Source of the DNA: Aeromicrobium sp. Leaf350
Lineage (GTDB): Bacteria > Actinomycetota > Actinomycetes > Propionibacteriales > Nocardioidaceae
Length of the DNA: 64,000 nucleotides
Direction of reading: 5' to 3'
Assembly (NCBI RefSeq): GCF_916858655.1
Contig: NZ_CAKASL010000001.1
Coordinates: forward strand, 930,001-994,000
A model generated the notes under the pieces. The model was not told the origin of the DNA, did no database searches, and saw only the letters and a program-made list of their open reading frames with translations. Positions 60,704 through 64,000 of the stretch are shown one piece after another; the stretch's first letter is position 1; every line of letters starts with the position of its first letter. A program made the translations under genes and the position numbers.

Positions 60704-61729
60704 TCAGCGCTGCACCGCATCGATCTCCGCGAGCAGCGCGGCCTTCGCCGCGTCGCCCTGGAATGAGAAGCGCACGGACTGACGGACGAGCTCGACCAGA
60801 CCTGTGGCGTCCAGCTGCAGCAGGTCGGCCGCGACCTCGTACTCCTGCAGGAGCGTCGTGGAGAACATGGGCGGGTCGTCGGAGGCGATCGTCACGGGAA
60901 CGCCGGCGGCCACGAGCTGCGGGAGCGGGTGCTCGGCCAGGTCAGCGACGGCGCCGGTGCGGACGTTGGAGGTCGGGCACACCTCGAGCGCGATCTGGCG
61001 ATCGGCGAGGTGGGCCATCAGTCGCTCGTCCTGGGCTGCGGCGATGCCGTGGCCGATGCGCTCGGCACCGAGGTGCTCGAGGGCGTCCCAGACCGTCTGC
61101 GGACCCGTGGTCTCGCCGGCGTGCGGCACGCTGTGCAGGCCGGCGGCCCTCGCGGCCGCGAAGTGGGGCGCGAACTGGGGGCGGGGCACCCCGACCTCGG
61201 GCCCGCCGAGGCCGAATCCCACGAGCCCGTCCGGGCGCTGCGTCAGGGCGATCTCCAGCGTCGCGTCGGCGGCGGGCAGCCCGGACTCGCCGGGGATGTC
61301 GAAGATCCAGCGCAGCTCGGTGCCGTGGTCGCGCGCGACCCGGTGGCGGGCGTCCTCGATCGCCTCGCAGAACGCCTCGGCCGCGATGCCGCGGATCACC
61401 GACGTGTAGGGGGTGACGGTGAGCTCGGCGTACCGGACGTTCTGGCGGGCCAGGTCGGCGCCGATGTCGTACGTCAGCGTCGCGACGTCGTCGGGGTCGC
61501 GGATCAGGTCGACGACCGAGAGATAGACCTCGATGAAGTGGGCGAAGTCGGTGAACGTGAAGTAGTCCGCGAGCAGCACCGGGTCGGCGGGGACGGGGCT
61601 GGAGCCCGCGTGGCGCGCGGCGAGCCGGGCGACCGTCTCGGGGCTCGCGGACCCCACGTGGTGCACGTGCAGCTCGGCCTTCGGCAGGGCGGCGATCAGG
61701 TCGGTCAGCGGGGACGTCTGGGGTGCCAT
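60704..61729 (-). CDS. add: Adenosine deaminase family protein
   Basis: 341-residue metal-dependent deaminase, (deoxy)adenosine to (deoxy)inosine, purine salvage. The first zinc motif is KAELHVHHVGSASPETVA (HxH, residues 20-22). Others are SVPHAGETTGP (His and catalytic Glu), RIGHGIAAA and TIASDDPPMFSTTL (Asp pair). The altered HVHHVGS (usually HLHLDGS) is seen in actinobacterial members, some of which act on aminofutalosine-type substrates. That alternative cannot be excluded. Confidence 0.9.
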   Translation of the reverse strand: MAPQTSPLTDLIAALPKAELHVHHVGSASPETVARLAARHAGSSPVPADPVLLADYFTFTDFAHFIEVYLSVVDLIRDPDDVATLTYDIGADLARQNVRYAELTVTPYTSVIRGIAAEAFCEAIEDARHRVARDHGTELRWIFDIPGESGLPAADATLEIALTQRPDGLVGFGLGGPEVGVPRPQFAPHFAAARAAGLHSVPHAGETTGPQTVWDALEHLGAERIGHGIAAAQDERLMAHLADRQIALEVCPTSNVRTGAVADLAEHPLPQLVAAGVPVTIASDDPPMFSTTLLQEYEVAADLLQLDATGLVELVRQSVRFSFQGDAAKAALLAEIDAVQR

Positions 61730-61860
61730 GGTGGCCTCCTCGGGATCGGAGGCGCCCTTGCGTCGTGCGGGCCGGCGAGCGTGGCGGGCCGAGCCCGTCG
61801 CAGCGCCTCTCGCCGACCGTGCCGGTCACGCTACGTCAGGCACGGCGTGCGCGTCGAGGG

Positions 61861-62703
61861 TCAGGTCGGCGCGTCGGCGACCCGGGCCAGGATCGTGTCG
61901 GCGGCCGCGTCCGGGGCCTCGGTGGGGATCCAGTGGCTCACGCCCGGCAGCACGACGAGCTCGTAGGGGGCGTCGACGAAACGGGCGCTGCCCTCGACGG
62001 ACGCGCGGCCGACGTAGAGGTCGCGGTCGCTCCACAGCATCGTCGTGGGGACGCTCACGCGGGTCTCGCCCTTCCGGTCCACGAAGGGCATGGCGCGGTA
62101 CCAGGCGATCCCGCCGGGCAGTGCGCCGTGCTGCACGATGTCGCGCCGGAAGCGGGCGATCGCGGTGTCGTCCATGCCGCCGGCGCGCATCCAGCGCTCG
62201 ACCGGCCCGCCCTGCCGGCTGGCCAGGAGCTCGGGGAGGAACGGGATCTGGAACGCGAGCATGTACCAGGACTTCAGGCCCTGCGTGGTGCGGGTGAGCG
62301 CGTGCAGGAACGAGGCGGGGTGCGGCACGGACAGCGCCGTGAGCGTGCGGACGAGGTCGGGTCGGGCGATCGCGAGCGACCACGCGACCATCGCGCCCCA
62401 GTCGTGGCCGACCACGTGGGCGCGCCCGCCGGCTCGCTCGACCAGCGTGGCGACGTCACCGACGAGCAGGTCGACGCGGTACGCGCGGCGGCCCTTCGGG
62501 CGGGCTCCCGGCGAGTAGCCGCGCTGGTCCGGCGCGAGGGTGCGGTAGCCCTCGGCGTGCAGCCGCGCGGCCACCTGCTCCCACGACGAGGCGCGCTCGG
62601 GGAAGCCGTGCAGCAGCACCACCACGTCACCCTCGAGCGGCCCGGAGTCGACGACGTCGAAGGTCAGGCCGTCGTTGACGTAGCTCGTGATGCGGTCGGT
62701 CAT
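61861..62703 (-). CDS. Alpha/beta hydrolase, epoxide hydrolase-like
   Basis: 280 residues. Oxyanion motif LLHGFPERASSWEQV, and an Asp nucleophile in VVGHDWGAMVAW (about residue 101), which marks epoxide hydrolases and haloalkane dehalogenases rather than esterases. A cap domain with two candidate Tyr (KSWYMLAF, AWYRAMPF) lies at about residues 145-210. The acid is in LWSDRDLYVG, the His in GVSHWIP. The substrate is unknown. The 131-base gap to add shows nothing coding. Confidence 0.88.
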   Translation of the reverse strand: MTDRITSYVNDGLTFDVVDSGPLEGDVVVLLHGFPERASSWEQVAARLHAEGYRTLAPDQRGYSPGARPKGRRAYRVDLLVGDVATLVERAGGRAHVVGHDWGAMVAWSLAIARPDLVRTLTALSVPHPASFLHALTRTTQGLKSWYMLAFQIPFLPELLASRQGGPVERWMRAGGMDDTAIARFRRDIVQHGALPGGIAWYRAMPFVDRKGETRVSVPTTMLWSDRDLYVGRASVEGSARFVDAPYELVVLPGVSHWIPTEAPDAAADTILARVADAPT

Positions 62704-62763
62704 ACCGAGAGTATGGACCGCGCCGAGCGGACCCCACCACCCTCAGCCACCCCGCCTGCCTCC

Positions 62764-62821
62764 AGATGTGTGCGCTTACCGACCTGGATCCGGCCCAGAA
62801 GGGTCGGTTAGCGCACACATC
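62764..62821. repeat. Dispersed palindromic repeat, family B, copy 2
   Basis: GATGTGTGCGCTTACCGACC (62765-62784) pairs with 62802-62821 with one mismatch; the loop is 17 bases. It shares the outer GATGTGTG and CTTAC positions with the copy at 18608, but the inner stem differs with pairing kept. It is 85 bases downstream of the topA stop and upstream of the hydrolase gene. Confidence 0.8.
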
Positions 62822-62906
62822 GTGAGGGGAGCGGGCGGTGAAGGGCGGCCGGTCCACGCTGGGTGGTGCAGGCCGCTTGTCCGGCACCACCGGACCCGGG
62901 CTGGGG

Positions 62907-64000
62907 TCAGTCGGCCTTCTTGGCGGTCTTCGTGGACGTGCCGGTCTTCTTCGCCGCCGTCTTCTTCGCCGTGGTCTTCTTGGCGGCCGTCTTCTTCGCC
63001 GTGGTCTTCTTGGCCGGGGACTTCTTGGCGGCCTTCTTCGCGCCCTTCTTGGCGGGGGCCTTGGCGCGGCGCTCCGCGAGGAGCTCGTGGGCGCGCTCGG
63101 GGGTGATCGTGTCGACGTCGTCGGACTTGCGCAGGCTGGCGTTGTGCTCGCCGTCGGTGACGTACGGACCGAAGCGGCCGTCCTTCACGACGATCGGCTT
63201 CTCGCTGACCGGGTCGACGCCGAGCTCCTTGAGCGGCGCGGCGGCGGCGCGACGGCCGTAGGTCTTGGGCTGGGAGTAGATGACCCGGGCCTCGGCCTCG
63301 GTCAGCGTCAGCAGCTGGTCCTCGGACTCGATCGAGCGCGAGTCGGTGCCCTTCTTGAGGTAGGGACCGTAGCGGCCGTTCTGCGCCGTGATCTCCTCGC
63401 CGTCCTCACCCGTGCCCACGACGCGCGGCAGCGTCAGCAGCTTGACGGCGTCGTCGAGCGAGAGCGAGTCGAGCTCCATCGTCTTGAACAGGCTCGAGGT
63501 GCGGGGCTTGGCCGTCTTGGGCGATCCGTCCGGCAGCGACTCCACGACGTACGGGCCGTAGCGACCGTTGCGGGCCACGATGTCGAGGCCCGTCTCGGGG
63601 TGCGTGCCGAGGTGCTTCTCCTGACCGGACGGGTTCTGGAGCAGCTCGCGGGCCGCCTCGAGGGTCAGCTCGTCGGGCGGCAGGTCCTCGGGCACGTTGG
63701 CGCGGGTCGGCACCTCGGAGCCACCGTCGCCGGGCACCATCGGAGGACCCTCCACGTACGGGCCGTAGCGGCCCACGCGCACCGCCACGCCCTCGCCGAG
63801 CTCGAACGTGGCCAGGCCACGGGCGTCGATGTCGGGCAGGTTCTCGACGAGCCGCTTCAGGCCCGTGTCGCCCTCGCCGCCGCCGGTCCAGAAGCCTTCC
63901 AGCACGCGGAGGCGGTCCTCGCGGCCGTGCGCGACCTCGTCGAGCACGTCCTCGAGCTGGGCCGTGAACGAGTAGTCGACGAGCCGGCTGAAGTGCTGCT
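62907..64000 (-). CDS. topA: DNA topoisomerase I, C-terminal part (partial, runs off the window end)
   Basis: The 3' end of type IA topoisomerase, which relaxes negative supercoils. The visible part begins inside HFSRLVDYSFTAQLED and then has four TopA C-terminal repeats of the zinc-free actinobacterial kind, each with a GRYGPYV or GRFGPYV core. They are followed by a tail rich in AAKK/TAKK (about 48 residues) that binds DNA and increases processivity in actinobacterial TopA. The catalytic domains with the active Tyr lie beyond 64000. Confidence 0.96.
   Translation of the reverse strand, partial: QHFSRLVDYSFTAQLEDVLDEVAHGREDRLRVLEGFWTGGGEGDTGLKRLVENLPDIDARGLATFELGEGVAVRVGRYGPYVEGPPMVPGDGGSEVPTRANVPEDLPPDELTLEAARELLQNPSGQEKHLGTHPETGLDIVARNGRYGPYVVESLPDGSPKTAKPRTSSLFKTMELDSLSLDDAVKLLTLPRVVGTGEDGEEITAQNGRYGPYLKKGTDSRSIESEDQLLTLTEAEARVIYSQPKTYGRRAAAAPLKELGVDPVSEKPIVVKDGRFGPYVTDGEHNASLRKSDDVDTITPERAHELLAERRAKAPAKKGAKKAAKKSPAKKTTAKKTAAKKTTAKKTAAKKTGTSTKTAKKAD

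Overview
The window is one contiguous stretch of very GC-rich chromosomal DNA with frequent GTG starts and 1-4 bp stop/start overlaps. It looks like a high-GC Gram-positive actinobacterium, most plausibly of the Nocardioidaceae (Nocardioides/Aeromicrobium type). The supporting markers are a DUF2510+AIM24 protein, an SCO4848-type membrane protein, DUF3151, a class E sortase, PurS, and a Lys/Ala-tailed topoisomerase I. The genus is an inference. No phage, plasmid, transposase or CRISPR array is visible.

Layout. (1) 1-4274: the Mrp/Mnh cation/proton antiporter operon (end of A/B, then C, D, E, F, G). (2) 4.3-11.1 kb: an Fpg/Nei glycosylase, a PHA-synthase-like hydrolase, an Nramp metal transporter, a divergent HxlR regulator/MFS exporter pair with an inverted-repeat operator, and a DEAD-box helicase. 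(3) 11.4-24.4 kb: purine biosynthesis genes on the minus strand (purQ, purS, purC, purB, purD, purA). They are interleaved with an AIM24 protein, an acyl-CoA ligase, a maltokinase-cap protein, an LLM oxidoreductase and a TetR/hydrolase pair with two identical operators. (4) 24.4-27.9 kb: lipid kinase, MATE exporter, DUF3151 and an unusual SDR. (5) 28.0-29.8 kb: a lower-GC pair, secreted S1 protease and lipoprotein.

(6) 29.8-39.6 kb is the most distinctive region. It is a ten-gene minus-strand operon of the nitrilase-1 (Nit1C; MSMEG_0565-0572 / Synechocystis sll0783-0787) type: amidohydrolase, MSMEG_0572-like protein, radical SAM enzyme, a GNAT-AIR-synthase fusion, nitrilase, MSMEG_0570-like protein, flavin oxidoreductase, a second nitrilase-fold protein, glycosyltransferase and acyl-CoA ligase. 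The second nitrilase has lost its catalytic Cys and Glu (both are Asp) and is probably a pseudoenzyme. Nit1C clusters are linked in the literature to nitrogen starvation and to growth on cyanide; the reaction product is not known to me.

(7) 39.7-45.6 kb: a tightly overlapping acyl-CoA degradation cassette (ligase, hydratase, SDR, two MaoC-type proteins, SCP-x thiolase) with a divergent TetR regulator. (8) 45.6-46.8 kb: an AbiEi/DUF559-type gene bracketed by perfect 32-bp inverted repeats. (9) 46.8-54.4 kb: class II aldolase, CoA-disulfide-reductase-like enzyme, a sortase-pyrE-SpoU-GNAT overlap operon, an aminotransferase, a 36-residue membrane peptide, and a duplicated tRNA-Thr locus. (10) 54.4-64.0 kb: chorismate mutase, TAP-like peptidase, holB, tmk, three tandem paralogous lipoproteins, adenosine deaminase, an epoxide-hydrolase-like enzyme and the 3' part of topA.

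Two families of dispersed palindromes recur at gene 3' ends: five copies of about 90 bp, and two of about 58 bp. Both show compensatory changes between copies, so they probably act as folded nucleic acid (terminators or REP-like elements). No stretch longer than 300 bases lacks an assigned feature; the longest gaps are noted within the entries.
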